Position numbers and translations under genes: made by a program
Part shown: in pieces, positions 1-13,400 of the stretch
Position numbering within the stretch: the first letter of the stretch is position 1
Layout: each line of letters opens with the position of its first letter
Assembly (NCBI RefSeq): GCF_000003605.2
Contig: NW_003123908.1
Coordinates: 30,791-55,125 of the forward strand
Length of the DNA stretch: 24,335 nucleotides
Direction: 5' to 3'
DNA from: Saccoglossus kowalevskii
Taxonomy: Eukaryota; Hemichordata; Enteropneusta; Harrimaniidae
Notes under the pieces: generated by a model
What the model was told of the DNA's origin: nothing
Databases searched by the model: none
What the model saw: the letters and a program-made list of their open reading frames with translations, nothing else

Positions 1-460
1 TCAAGTATCACATGGTATATTGAGGGCAGTAGTCAGTTTACGTATTTATCCATACTACTAGACTTTACATACATTCTCAGTATCACATGGTATATTGAGG
101 GCAGTAGTCAGTTTATGTATCAATCCACACTACTGGACTTTACATACATTCTCAGTATTACATGGTATATTGAGGGCAGTAGTCAGTTTACGTATCAATC
201 CATACTACTAGACTTTACATACGTACTCAGTATCGCATGGTATATTGATGGCAGTAGTCAGTTTACGTATTAATCCATACTATGTGACTTTACATACATT
301 CTCAGTATTACATGGTATATTGAGGACAGTAGTCAGTTTACGTATCAATCCATACTAATAGACTTTACATACGTACTCAGTATCACATGGTATATTGAGG
401 GCAGTAGTCATTTTACGTGTCAATTCATACTACTAGCGTTTACATACGTAGTCAGTATCG
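1..460. repeat. 75-bp minisatellite, about 6 copies
   Basis: Tandem array with a constant 75-bp period. The marker AGTATYRCATGG recurs with its AG at 4, 79, 154, 229, 304, 379 and, decaying, at 454. Each unit carries TATATTGAGGGCAGTAGTCA and a TTTACATACRTWCTCAG end. Copies differ by a few substitutions and no indels, so the array is homogeneous in length. It is cut by the window start and probably continues upstream. It lies about 940 bp upstream of the start codon of the lectin gene. Confidence 0.95.
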
Positions 461-1396
461 CTCCCATTTCCGTTGTGAATGGAAGGCGGTGCATTAAACA
501 TCTGCGAATAAACAATATACGTGTTAAAATCCATTCACTGCGGAAGGACTCTTGGTGACTAACCGTGTCAAGTATGAAAAGTTGTTAATTTGCACAGCTA
601 TGAGATATTTCCCAAAAATATGCAGAATTGTGTTGTATGTTTTCATCCTGCGGGTCTCGACTTTGTATTATAGGAAATACGTCAAAATGAGTCCGTATGG
701 TTTTTTGCGATTATAAAGAGTGACAGTCAATGTCAATTATGAGATAATTGTACTGTTCTGTGTTTTAATTGAAATATATTAATTTGGTGATGTCAAGTTC
801 AGTAGTGGAAATTTTACTGTTATGTGTGGAGACGTTGACCTACATATATGATACGTGATATTGGCTAATTATTGGCATTCTTTTTTCATTTATCGCTATT
901 TAGAAGAGTAAAGTGTAGAGATCCTCTATGAAGAGATTCAGTTTTCAATGTTTTCAATCAATTTTTCAGTTGAAAAATCTCATATTTTTTTGCGGGACGA
1001 AACGGTCTTGTTTTACCCACAAAGACATAAAGAGTATATTGTTGATATAAGACTCTAAAGCTATACATCACCATGGTATCAATGTTTGTACGCAAACATG
1101 CTCTGCCATTTTTGTTTACACGATGCACATACGCTTGTGTATACAAGACAAGACTCTATAAATAACAGGACAGGCTATTGATTCGCAATATAATTTATCG
1201 TGAATTATAAAATATATATTTGTACTTATTAGTAAATAATGAAAAAAAAACATATTAATAATTTGAAAATGACACAATAAGGGGAGGATATTGGGAGGCG
1301 TGGCCGCAGCCTCACTAAGTACCAACAGCAGTTTGCTCCTAACTTTTATGCAACGGTGATCACATATAATATGATCTTTCAGTGACCGGATTTGAA
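461..1396. other. 5' flank of the lectin gene; no gene seen
   Basis: AT-rich DNA without a supported gene. Minus-strand open stretches at 958-1325 are short and show no recognisable composition. Just upstream of the start codon there is a GC-richer patch (about 1281-1310, containing GGGAGGCGTGGCCGC), an AT stretch ACATATAATATGAT at about 1361-1374, and TCAGT at 1379-1383. The last could be an initiator-like site or, as TTTCAG at 1377-1382, the acceptor of an upstream non-coding exon. The sequence does not decide between these. Confidence 0.4.
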
Positions 1397-1457
1397 ATGA
1401 TTCTTAGCGTATCACAGTTCTTACTGTTCGTATTTCTTTTCTGCTTCATTGGTACAG
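1397..1457 (+). CDS. Exon 1: signal peptide
   Basis: ATG at 1397 has a purine at -3 and opens MILSVSQFLLFVFLFC, a short polar start followed by a strongly hydrophobic Phe/Leu/Val core, then FIGTG. This is a typical cleavable secretory signal. The exon ends in CAG|GTGAGT at 1457 in phase 1, which exactly matches the phase-1 entry of the next exon, giving ...GTG-YCQRCPSGW. Cleavage is probably close to the G/YC or C/QR junction, right before the first Cys of CTLD1. A signal peptide in its own exon separated by a long first intron is usual for secreted animal genes. Confidence 0.85.
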
Positions 1458-4400
1458 GTGAGTAGATTTTATCAACTTCAAATGTTATATTCATGATTAA
1501 CATCACACGTACTCTCGCACAGTGTTTTCAATTTCGCACGAAGGTTAATAATTTGTTTTTATCCTTATTTCCTTGCTTGCAATTAGTGATATTTCTAACC
1601 ATAAATACACGTTATAAGTGTTGTTCTGCTGGATGGTTGTGGTGGATTTGAAGTGGGTGTTATTGGGCGTTTGTTGTAACAGACAACAACTATCCAACCG
1701 ACAGTTGTTTGTATTCGGCGTCATTTTCATTTAGTTACATTAAATTCTGTTCACGGATAATTTATTGTAAGAACAGTGTAAGCGTTGAGTGGTGTAGATG
1801 GATAAGTTTTATAAACTTCTACTCGAATATAATGTATCTAAATATCAGCCAAACTGTGTGAATTTATCTTAACCGCATTGGATTCAACAAATTGTAATTT
1901 TCGTCTGTATGTTCAATTCCTTTGAACGCCAAAGTGAAATTGAACTCAGGTAATTTCTGGATGTTAAGAGTTCGCGAAACGCTGTAAATGTAAAAATAAG
2001 TTAATTTAGTCCAAACAATAAATATAGAGAATCACTAAAATAAATGTACAAAATGGTTTATAGGGACGATTACGTCATTCAAAGGGATTATTTGTGACAA
2101 AGAACTCATTCATTTGCCAGGTTTTTAATTAGTTAATAAAGAACTTATAATCCCTAATTCATAACTTAAAAACATATTTGATGAATAATTAAATATTAAT
2201 TTTACTTTAATTAAGCGACACAGATTTATCATGAATCAAGAAGGCTGGGGTCAGCGCAAATTAATCATTAGTGATAAGGCGATAAAATATCATGACTTAT
2301 AGAAAACATATAAATCATATTTACTCGCTTAAAAGTGACATATTATGTTATTTGATTAGGTATTTAAGTCTTTTCAAGAAATTAGTTACACGACTTCGTC
2401 AACATTTGTTATTTGATTCATTTTTTCATAACTGTTCACACTAATGCTTTGGTGACATGAAGAATAATAAATGCCAGTCATAGGAGTAGTCATTTTATAT
2501 AACAAGATATGGATGTATTTATCTCAATTATCGAGAAAAATCGTTTACCTCCTGACCTCTCCCCGCTAAATTGTGAATCATGACATGCGCCATCACGGGC
2601 CACACACCGTTTCATTACATTGATTCTTCTTAACAACGTCTCGGATTATGGTATTATATCTACTTCTCATTTATTTACATATGCCACGTTACGCTATAAT
2701 GGAATGGAAACGGTAAATGTCGCCTATGTATCTATATCTTGATATATTATGATATACACATAAATCTCACATTTCTGTTGTAAACCACACATAACCACAT
2801 GTAATTATATACTTTAAATTGTAGATCGCACACTTGCATAAGAAATTTATGCAAGGATAGACTTTGTTTAAATTTAAACGTTGGCCTACTACTGTATTGA
2901 AATACATATATCATTCGAGGGAGATTAAAACCTCCTCCACTGAGCTACAAACATACACACATTAGTGTCGTTTACATATCAACTCTTGTCCGTGTCGTCT
3001 GTAGGTTACTGTCAAAGATGTCCATCAGGATGGTACACTCACATGCAAAAATGTTTCAAAGTGATCTCAGACGAAGATCCACGTAATGCCTATCAAGCTA
3101 GGGCAAGGTGTGCGGAGTTAGGTGGTACGTTAGTTGTCATTGAAACAGCTGAAATGAATGTAAGTTTAATGCAATTAGATGTTCCATGCTGGGAAGATAT
3201 GTGGGCCATTAGTTTGTCGTAGTGGGCCGGACAAATGAAAAGAAGCAATAATTCAATAACGAGGATGGGACAGTGATTTATACACACATGTTTTCTTCGT
3301 ACGGAGTATATCAACAATATCTAATCTGCAAAAACCGTCCTCGCTAAAACATTTCTTCATTTTCAACTGTATTGAAGTAGATTTCATTCCCCGATATTGG
3401 AGGCGGAGACAACCTATTATCCTAATCTATCTTAATTCCAGGATTATGTAGCATCCATACTGGAAGAAGAAGCATCCCTGTACTGGATAGGTTTGCATGA
3501 CATTGGTGAGGAGGAAAACTTCTTATGGGTTGATAACACACCACTGAAGGATTATGAATCGTAAGTGTTGTGTCCCTCTTCAAACAGAACTAGCGACTCC
3601 ACTGTGCGGTGGCGTCCTTCAAAGTATGTACCAATCAATAGACAGAATCAGTTATTATTTTAACTTGCGATCCCACTATTTCTATCAGGTGCTGGGATAC
3701 TAATGAACCGAGTAACAGTCAGGATTCAGAGGACTGCGTGCAAATAAGACTGAGTAGCGGCAAATGGAATGATGATTCCTGTTATGACAACGCGGATGGG
3801 ATTGTATGTCAAACAGCGATGAGTAAGATATTTGAAAGTTTTTTCATCGAAACTTGAAACATATGAGCACATAATTTGTTTTTGTTTTTAGAGAAAATAT
3901 TAAACAATATTCAGAACATTGCAATTTATCAACTTTTTATACAGCAAAATCGTCCCTGCATAAGGCATTGATTTGGAATGACGTACATTAAAATGCGAAT
4001 TTTAAACTTTTGTATTGTAATTTTACTGTAGCATTGCCCATTGCTTGAGATGAGCCGAATGGGTGGGACTCCGTGAATGGTAAATGTTTGAAGTACTATG
4101 CAAATACAAAAACGTGGGACGCTGCTAGGTCATTCTGTGTGGACGTGAACGCGGATCTCATTGTTGTGCAAAACTCGATTACACAGGAATATGTTTACGA
4201 GAAATCACGGAATGGTGATGTTTGGATTGGATTAACCGATAAGGTACGTAGATGGGTAAAATAAATAATAGATATAATGCAGACGGTCGGACGAACTGAC
4301 ATACAGTTACACATATAGTAGGTTAGTTAATGTTAGCATATTTTACAGCTCGGTGCGAATGGCGAGTATAAATGGATTGATAATCGTGATCTAGGGAATT

Positions 4401-7400
4401 TCAATAACTGGTCTCCTGGTCAACCAGATAGCAGGTAAGAATACTCGCAATTATGTGTTTGTCACAAGAATACCGCAAGGATACGATACCATGCTACATG
4501 AATGCCTAATGTGCAGTATTCTCGTGATATCTCTAGTTGTTGTAATTCATATAGAAGTCAAAGATGATAGCGAAAAAACACTTTACACTGTTGCTTTTGT
4601 CCAGTGACCTATTTTCGTTTTGCAGGCAATATTGTCGCTGCGTCAGATGCAATCAAAGTTAAGAGTTCACCAAGGACGGATAGGACGAGAACTTTTCTTC
4701 GCCATTAATGGCTACCGTTAGTCAGTTCTCGTTCTATAAAGAATAGCAATTCTTTTTTTCATTAGGTTTGAACATGCCATGGTTTGAATAATTCCCCAGT
4801 GATTATACATTTTTATTATGTTGTTATTACATGCTGGCCAGAAACACATTTTTTTTTATTTTTAGACCTTAGGTATTGAATATTCGAACTGCCCATTTGG
4901 TCCGAAATTGTCGTCACGAAACTTGTGTTCTCCGATCATTTTGTTAAATAAATGATGTAGATTTCGTATGAATGGCAATACAACATATTATGTTGTTCAG
5001 GAATATTATTTGTGAAACGCTTTTGTTTCAATCATTTTCGGTCGTTTATTTCCTAATACTGATAATTGCTTGGGAAGAAATCGAATCTTTTCCTAGCTGA
5101 ATCAAAAATATAATAAAAACTATTACTGAAAAGTTATTACTAAGCTTGTTATTTCAGAAATAGTGCCGGTAACTGTGTGGAGGTTAGATTCGACACTAAC
5201 GGTGAATGGTTTACACAAGACTGTTCCGTGTCAACAAATGCATTCATCTGTCAAAAGAATGAAGGTGAGGATAACAGTTCGGTCAGAAAATATTGATTGT
5301 ATTCGTGATTTGTATGTTCCAATTATTGAGTATATTCTTGGACATGGTTGCAGTGGACGCGGAAGATGAATACCATTTGGTTAACAAAAACAAGTCGTCT
5401 TGTTTTCTCGCTCCCTAGGAGATCTCGACGGCCATTTCAATTAGTTGTCGCGGACAGTATTTTCTATACGCTTTATTTCATTCACAGAAACAATTTGAAC
5501 AAACACTAATACTAGAAGTACTAGTTCTAAACGGGAAGTGAAATCGTCGTGAAATTATGCACACAAATATGTCCGAATATATGTAATTTTCACTGAATTG
5601 TTGATATTGATTTCACTAATGTTGACAGGCAAATGCGCAGCTGGTTGGAAGATCCATGCAGGTTCATGCTACCAGTTTCAGACGTATTTCCCTGCAACTT
5701 GGACCGATGCCAAACATACGTGTGACGCACAGGCGGGACATCTGGTGACTATAAACAAGTAAATACGGTTACACATGTTACGTCATCAATGACGGTTCAA
5801 ATGATTATTTAACCCCATTACACTGTTCGAGTCATTCAGTAAAGGGTTTTTTATTTGTCTTGTGATCCGAGTATATCAAACAATCGCCCCGGGTAGTTTT
5901 TAAGTTGAATAATATTTAAAGAAACAAATAGTCTTTTCTAGATTTTCCGCGATTGGACTCTAAGAACCACATCGATATATGAACACTAGAGAAATAGGTC
6001 TCCACATTATCGGTGTCTTTTGATGCGGGTCATGATATCTTTGCACAACAAGAAATTAATAATGAATTAAGATCCGTCATGCATTTACCACCCATGAAAT
6101 AGTAGCGATAGTTTAATTTCATACTCATTCTCAACTGTACATTCAAAGAAACAAATACATTGCAACCGCGGTTGACAATTTGTTTTTCTAATAATATAGT
6201 CGTGGTGAAAATGACTTCCTGGTTAGTCAGTTTCCGGCTTTGGGTGATGCAGGGATTAAAGAAATGTGGATCGGCATTTCAGGTAGCTATTGTTTTGAAA
6301 TATGATTCATAAATTATAAGTTATCGCTCGGTGGTTTAATTACCATGTGTGTTGTTAAAGCGGGGGAGTCGTCTTCTGCGCATGCGTCAGATGGCCATAG
6401 CGTGTCATTGTTTACAAACAAGCGTCTACCCATGAGCCTTTGCGTTTTTAGTGTGTGATGTTATCATCGCTTGGGACTCAATTCCAGCGCGTGTGCAGGT
6501 GCACGTGACGACCCCTCCGCTTTAAGTATATAGAAGTTTTGTGTAGTGTCGAGTGATATATCCGGGATATGAATGAGGTATTGTTGTTTATTACTATTAT
6601 TGGGGATTTATACAACGTGCATTGGTGTTTACATGATTATAATATTGAGTTTTAGAAGTGTCCAGTTTTACCATAAGAAATTGAATAAATGCGAACTTTT
6701 GCGTACACTAATTTTGTTGAATATCACCATTAGCGGTCTTCGTAGTGAATCGTGTTCACGCTCTGTATAGTGTCGAACGTTTCAAATCTCGACAAACATT
6801 TGAGATTTTAGTCGCACACGACACGATTGGCTGATACGAATAGTCTCATTTGCGTAAATTAATATTCATGAGCATTGAATGTGCAGAAATCATTTCCGAT
6901 AGCCAACACGATAGTTCAAAATGCAAGTATGTATTTTTCCTTCAATCGTGTACTAGGACACTAGCTTCGACACACGCGTCATATGCAATGATCCTGTTTG
7001 TAATATATATATAAAAATAAAATATAATATAAAATGGGTTGTAGATATCTATTAACGTTACAACGTGTTGATTTCACAGATGTCGTGAACGACGGTGATT
7101 TCGCCTGGGCTGATGGAACAACATCCGTTTCATTCAGAAACTGGGACATTGGTCAGCCTGTAGACACAGTGGGTCAACCGGACTGTGGTTATGTATACAT
7201 CGGTATGTTGGTTCAATTTTTTTCTATTATCTTTGTGTCCATGAACCTTGGGATTTAAAAAAAGGAGGTATATGTTTGTAGGACCAGTGCCAACACTGGT
7301 GTTCTCACTGGCTCTAAAACGGCGTATTTTAAATCTGTTTACACCAAGTAATAGTTTCCCCCTTTTACGCACCAGAGTTGATTTGCTCCATGGAATTAAA

Positions 7401-10400
7401 ATGAAGTGAAATCGTCTTATTTTCACGTGAAGCAGGGTTTAAAGAAGAGGTGTATTTTTGGGTTGAGTCCAAAAGTCATACAAGAGTGTGTCGTCCAACA
7501 ATGTAAATGACAAATGAGAACAAAAGTTTGAATATCTAACTCAACACAAACGCATCGCTTGCCAAACATATCGTAAGAGTTGTTGAAGTATGACGCAAAC
7601 TACGCCCTACGCCGATCAATTCCAATGGTGGGGATATTACGTTATGAACATAAACGTTATAATATGAGTCCTGTAATAAAATGTATACACCGTGTTTTGT
7701 TTTTCAGGGCATTATGATGGTCCTAAAACGTGGCGGTCAGACGGAAGATGTGGACCGAATTACCCGTTAGAGGACGGTACACCAGCGGAATGTAATCCAG
7801 ACAGTGGGTTCCCATGCTGCTCTACGTACGGTTGGTGTGGATCTACTTTCGATCACTGTGAATGCCAAGACTGTGTTGATTATACTGAAGTATACCGTAA
7901 GTTGAAAACATGTTCTACTCTTATTATACATTGTACAATTGTCGATTAAAATACACAGGGTTAATAAATTACTTCGGTCGACAAATATTATATTAAATAT
8001 TTTAGTAAATGACATTTAGTAATCTTTTTCCTGAGAAACGGTTCAAAATATCTAGATGTCTCAAGCAATGGCTTTCGTCTCATATATAAAAGAATATTAT
8101 GACAGACGATAAAAACGCAAAAACACGCATGACAACTAAAAAAATAACTAAAAAAGTCGCTAAAAGATTCCCTAATAGAACAAGTATACGCACACTATGG
8201 AAGCACGAGGAGTGAGTTTAACAGTTTAGTTTCACCACCTACGCGCGTTAGCTATTTTTAGTTGCAATTGGCAACACATACACCAGAAATTGACATATCT
8301 GTAGTACTGTGCTCTCTAGAATTAAAATAAAGTGAAACCAGATAAAAACGACCTCCTAGTCGGAACACTGAATCAATATGAATAAATTCTGTCGATAAAA
8401 ACAACTTGTATGTGCTGCGAAATGTCCTAAATATGGGGTAAAAAAGTGATATAGATACGGTCGCCGCCGCCCTTGTAGTAATATAAAGCAACAGAGAGGT
8501 GTAAGGGTCGATCGTTTCGCCCTCTAGTGTCCACGTTTTGAGTGACCCCTGATACGTGATCCAACGCTTCCGGGTGAAAAATTGGATCAACTTTTCTGTA
8601 TTCATTTTCAAATATAGTAATGTTATTTGAACGTTTATGATTTGTTATTATTTGGAAACATACACAACAACTACACCATATCGACATCGATTTATAGGGA
8701 ATGAAGTCTACTTCTGTTGCTCTCTTCATCTCACGTAACGTAATATATGCAGAACCTTGTTTGTGGTTTGTTGGTGGAGATTTGTCAAATTGTGTTCATT
8801 GTTTACTGTGTTTCACTACATTAAACAGTGCTGCAAGAATTACCATACATGTATATTTATAGATATGGGTGAATGGGACACACAGAACTGTTTTCTTCTC
8901 CAGCAATTCATCTGTGAGATACCGACAGGTTAGTGATCTCATTCATTTTTTTTACACGCAGAAACATTCATTTTGTATTATATTCCAAAATAATGTCGTA
9001 TGAAATAAAACATTAGTGACGTGGGCAGTAAATATATACACCTCATAGAAGTCCCTAAGTTATGTGAGGATTATACACCACCTGCAGCAAAAAAGATATA
9101 CACATTTTTTCTCACTTTTACTTAATTTCTAGATATACCTGTAAGGACCATTACGCCAAATATTGGTATGTATGTGTTTACTAGACCTTTGTCAAATTAC
9201 CGGGAATTATGCGACGGGGATGTTTTGAATTATCCTTCTGATTTTAAATATCAGACTGATAACCATCAGACACAAAATTGAATACGTGAATGTGATTGTG
9301 AATTTGTTCGTGCCTAATGTTGACAATACATATATGTAGGAATTGGTAGTTGTGATGCCGGATGGACCCTTCATGGTGATTATTGTTATCTATTTGACAC
9401 TACTATTAAGACCGTTCACGGGGCACAGGATTCGTGTGGCTCACACAACGCTATGTTAGCTAGCATAGAGGACGAAGACGAGCAGAGTTTTATTAACGGT
9501 AAATATGACGTGATGTGATGTTTGTTATACAGTTGTTGTGATTTTACGATTAGGAGTTTTATTATTGAATCATTTTCCAAATATATGACATTCAATTTAA
9601 ATGTGAGTAATCGCGGTGGGTCTTTTCCCCACCCAACCAAAACTGAGCAAGGTGTTCACACTTAGGGCGTCACATTGACTGGCATTTGAAGATGCAATGT
9701 GAAGGAAAACTTTAATATTGTGGTTTGATACTCCATGTTGTACACCAAATCGAATGATAATTTATCATAAACTAAAAGCACTAATACGCATGTGCGATGA
9801 CATTATTGTACGTAGCAAAACAGCCTGTGACGCATGCGTATTGGGTAATTGTAATGTTTCATCGAACGAATACATGTGCCACAAAACAGGGTTTTAACAT
9901 AATGACAAATCATAGCACAAACCGTTCACATACATTATCAAGCAGTCTGTATTGCACCTTTATCGTATATTAATATATATAGCAAATCCGCCCACATATT
10001 CATGTGACGAATCGTGAATAGTAATATATCATTACAATTACCATGTATTTCTGTACATGTTTGTATTATTAGGACGAGTCTTTAATATTGGCATTAGATT
10101 TTGGATTGGTTTGCATGACATAGATGACGAAAACCAGTTTGAATGGTTCGATGGAACACCGGTGAGGGCGTGTTTGTTTTAATTTATGTTGAGGGTGGGT
10201 TGGTTTTACATTAAAGACATGTATCACATTACATCACAAATATCATTATGTTGAAATCACGTATATCCATTTTTAAACAAATAGTCAAGTAGTATTTCTC
10301 ATTACGCAAATCTACCACACTTTACATATCTGTTACATAATATGGCTGTATTAGATTTTTCGTCCCAAGTCACTTCGAACCACAGGGTCATTCCGGGCCA

Positions 10401-13400
10401 CATGGTGAATTTGTTCTACATGTTCACTTCGTTTCGTTTCATACGGTCTCTTCGTATAACAGGGTCACTTCGTACTACAAATTCAATTCGATCCAGACGG
10501 GCACATCGTACTCTAGGGTGCATTTCAATTCAAAACACTTAGTATTAAGTCACTACGTCCCAATTCGTGTTCTGATTGTATCACTAGACTGCATTGTTGT
10601 TTATACTGGCTTTCCGATGGCGAGGATATATTTAAAAATATATTATCAAATCTGTGGCACGAAATGATCTTGTGGTACGAAGTGACCACGTGGTGCACTC
10701 GACCTAGTGGTGCGAAGTGGCCTTGTGGTATGAGAACCGACCTCGCGGCACGAATTGACCGCCTTGTACGTAGTGACTTGGTACGAAGTAGTTTTGATAC
10801 GAAGTAACCGTCACTGTATTCTCAATCATTGTGCCTATAATATTGTTAACATCAGCTAACATCCTTGTATACTTTGGCCCTCCATTGAATGCTTGGTAAA
10901 TTTCTAAAAGTGCGTCAGAGTCTCAGTGTGTTCACTTTATCCTTTATTCTATATATATTATTTCAGTTTGTGTTTACTAACTGGGGGCCGGGTGAACCAA
11001 ACAATGCTGGAGAGGAAGGAGAAGATTGCGTGCATCTCATAGACCAAGAAGATAAATTGGGAGAATGGAATGATCAAGTCTGTACCGATTTAATGGGATA
11101 TATCTGTAAGAAACGAAAGTGTAAGTCCTCAAAATAACTAATATAAGCAAACAACTAATAAAACTAAGTGAAAATCGATTAAGTGAGAGAGTGAATGCGG
11201 GAACAATAGAGCACTTACAAAAAGTAACGTATATTTTATAGATAATGGCGGCATGGTTACAACTGCTCCAAACCCAACTAGTAAGTATTAAATTATGAAA
11301 TCATTCATATTTTTAATTAGTCGAAACTTTACAATGAATATTGCTTCAAGAACATGTATGATTAATAACACTGCTGTCACAAAGGTAATTTCCTTCCACC
11401 TGACTGACCTTGTTCTTCGAAATAAGCGTTCTTGATTCATTCTTCTTTCGTAGCCATATATAATCCCAGCTGTGGGCGTGGATACGAATACTACCCCGCC
11501 CTCTCTACCTGTTATAAGTTCGTTACTGATGAATACCTATCCTGGGACGATGCTGAGACACAGTGTCATGTTGGTGGCGGTCATCTACTTAGTATATCGG
11601 GCTTCCAAGAGCAAACTCATATCACAGGTGAGATATTTATCGCAATTTTATTGAATATAAATTATAGGCACATTGCTGACATATAGATACGTACCGATTC
11701 ACTGTAAACATACACACACCTCGCTAAGCTACATAAATGCCCCCCCCCAAAAAAACTACTCCGAATAGTATATAAATGACGCCAATTCACTAGCGGAAGG
11801 GTCGTCACCTGCGCACGCGCGGGAATCGAGTCCCAAGCGACGATAACAACATATGCTCAAAACGCAAAGGATCATGGGTAGACGCTTGTTTGCAAACACG
11901 ATATGACCACCTGACGAATGCGCAGGTGACAACTGCCCCTGCTTTAATATAGTTCAATATCTTTATTAATATTCTGTACTATTGTATTATTCAGCTCGTA
12001 TGTATGGCTTGAATGCCCCTGTGTTGTGGATTGGTGCCAATGATAGGACGGTAGAAGGAGGCTGGAGTTGGTCAGATGGCACTGCATTCGCATACCTGAA
12101 TTGGCACGTGGGTAAGTAACACGCACAGTCAAATGAGTTCATTAACGGTTGATTACGGAACATCTGCACCAAAAAGCCTCATGTGGTGGCACATACAAGT
12201 TATAGTTGTAATGAGCAAATAGTTTGCGATGTAATGTGAATGCTATTTCATATTGTTTAAATATTGGAGCACAACAAAGCGAAGTAACAATGTTACAGGT
12301 ATAGCTTGACCTGATCAGCGATAATTACGCCCTCGCCGACGGATGTACTTGGACGCAAACTAATTCGTCGCCGATGGCACAATAATTATCACGAACTACG
12401 TCAGGACAGTATAGAATTATCATCTGCCATTATCACATATTTAAATAATTGCTATAACAATTTGCTATTTAATTTGATTGTATACTTTTCCACGTTCAGG
12501 TGAACCGAATGATGCAAATGTAGGCGAAGACTGCACGGAAATAATCGTAACTAGCGGACTGTGGAACGACCATCATTGTTACGATAATAATATTGGATAC
12601 ATATGTAAAAATAAAGGTAAACTACTTTAATCTCATGTTGATAATTCAAAATCGAGTATCGTGTCGTGTTCATATTTAATCGATTCTCACCGCAAGTCAG
12701 AAGATGGTTATGAATACAAGCCTTGCTGATCTAAACATGTAAGCAGCAATGCACGTGCTTGACTCGCAAGATGGGTCTTTGGTACATGGTACATCTTCCC
12801 ATAATTACGCAAGTACGATATGTAATACTTTATGTAATACTTTTCAATTGTCATGTGATGCTTCAATGAACTAGGGGAGATGAGTTCCAATGTTTTGTCA
12901 TTTTGTTTATTTAAAACAACCATTTTTTTCAAAATATACGCATTTACTTTTTTTCACATAACAGGGGTAATTGTAGATCATTTCTATGTTTACCATGACA
13001 ACGCATTGGACTCAGCCCTTAGCAGTCTACACATTGAGAATGTCTACCCAGAAGAATGTGCTAAGCGATGCTTGGAAGAAAAACAGTTTACATGCATGTC
13101 ATTTAACTATGACAAAGTTAACATTGCTTGTGAGTTAAGTTCTGAGAATCAGAATACCGGTGGTGGGCTGATAACATATCTCAATCATCCAATCGACTAC
13201 TATGAAGTTGGTAAGTGTAAAATTATCTTAAACTTAATTATTATTTATTGTTATTTCTTTACATTATTGAGCATGGAGTTATCAGCCAAGGATGTGGAAT
13301 GAAGTGTTTTGCTTCTCAATATTATTCATTGATGTTAATCTAACACTTCCATCTTACAAATTCAAACGCATCATGTCTGTTGATCGCTTGATCCTCTTGG

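Noticed and set aside
1360-1383. ACATATAATATGAT as a TATA box with TCAGT as initiator.
   Set aside because: The spacing is under 20 nt, too short for a TATA/initiator pair, and AT-rich flank makes such matches common.
6573-6770. Plus-strand hydrophobic 65-codon open frame resembling a membrane segment.
   Set aside because: It lies in intron 9 next to the MITE, has no matching splice phase, and its hydrophobicity is explained by AT-rich, T-rich codons.
7393-8337. 19-bp near-repeat GAATTAAAATRAAGTGAAA at 7393 and 8319 flanking the hevein-like exon, considered as scars of exon insertion.
   Set aside because: The match is short, AT-rich and does not extend clearly; it gives no evidence about how exon 11 was acquired.
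8258-8729. Minus-strand open frames of 100-117 codons in intron 11.
   Set aside because: No recognisable motif, they overlap one another in different frames, and they lie in a GC-richer repeat-like patch of an intron.
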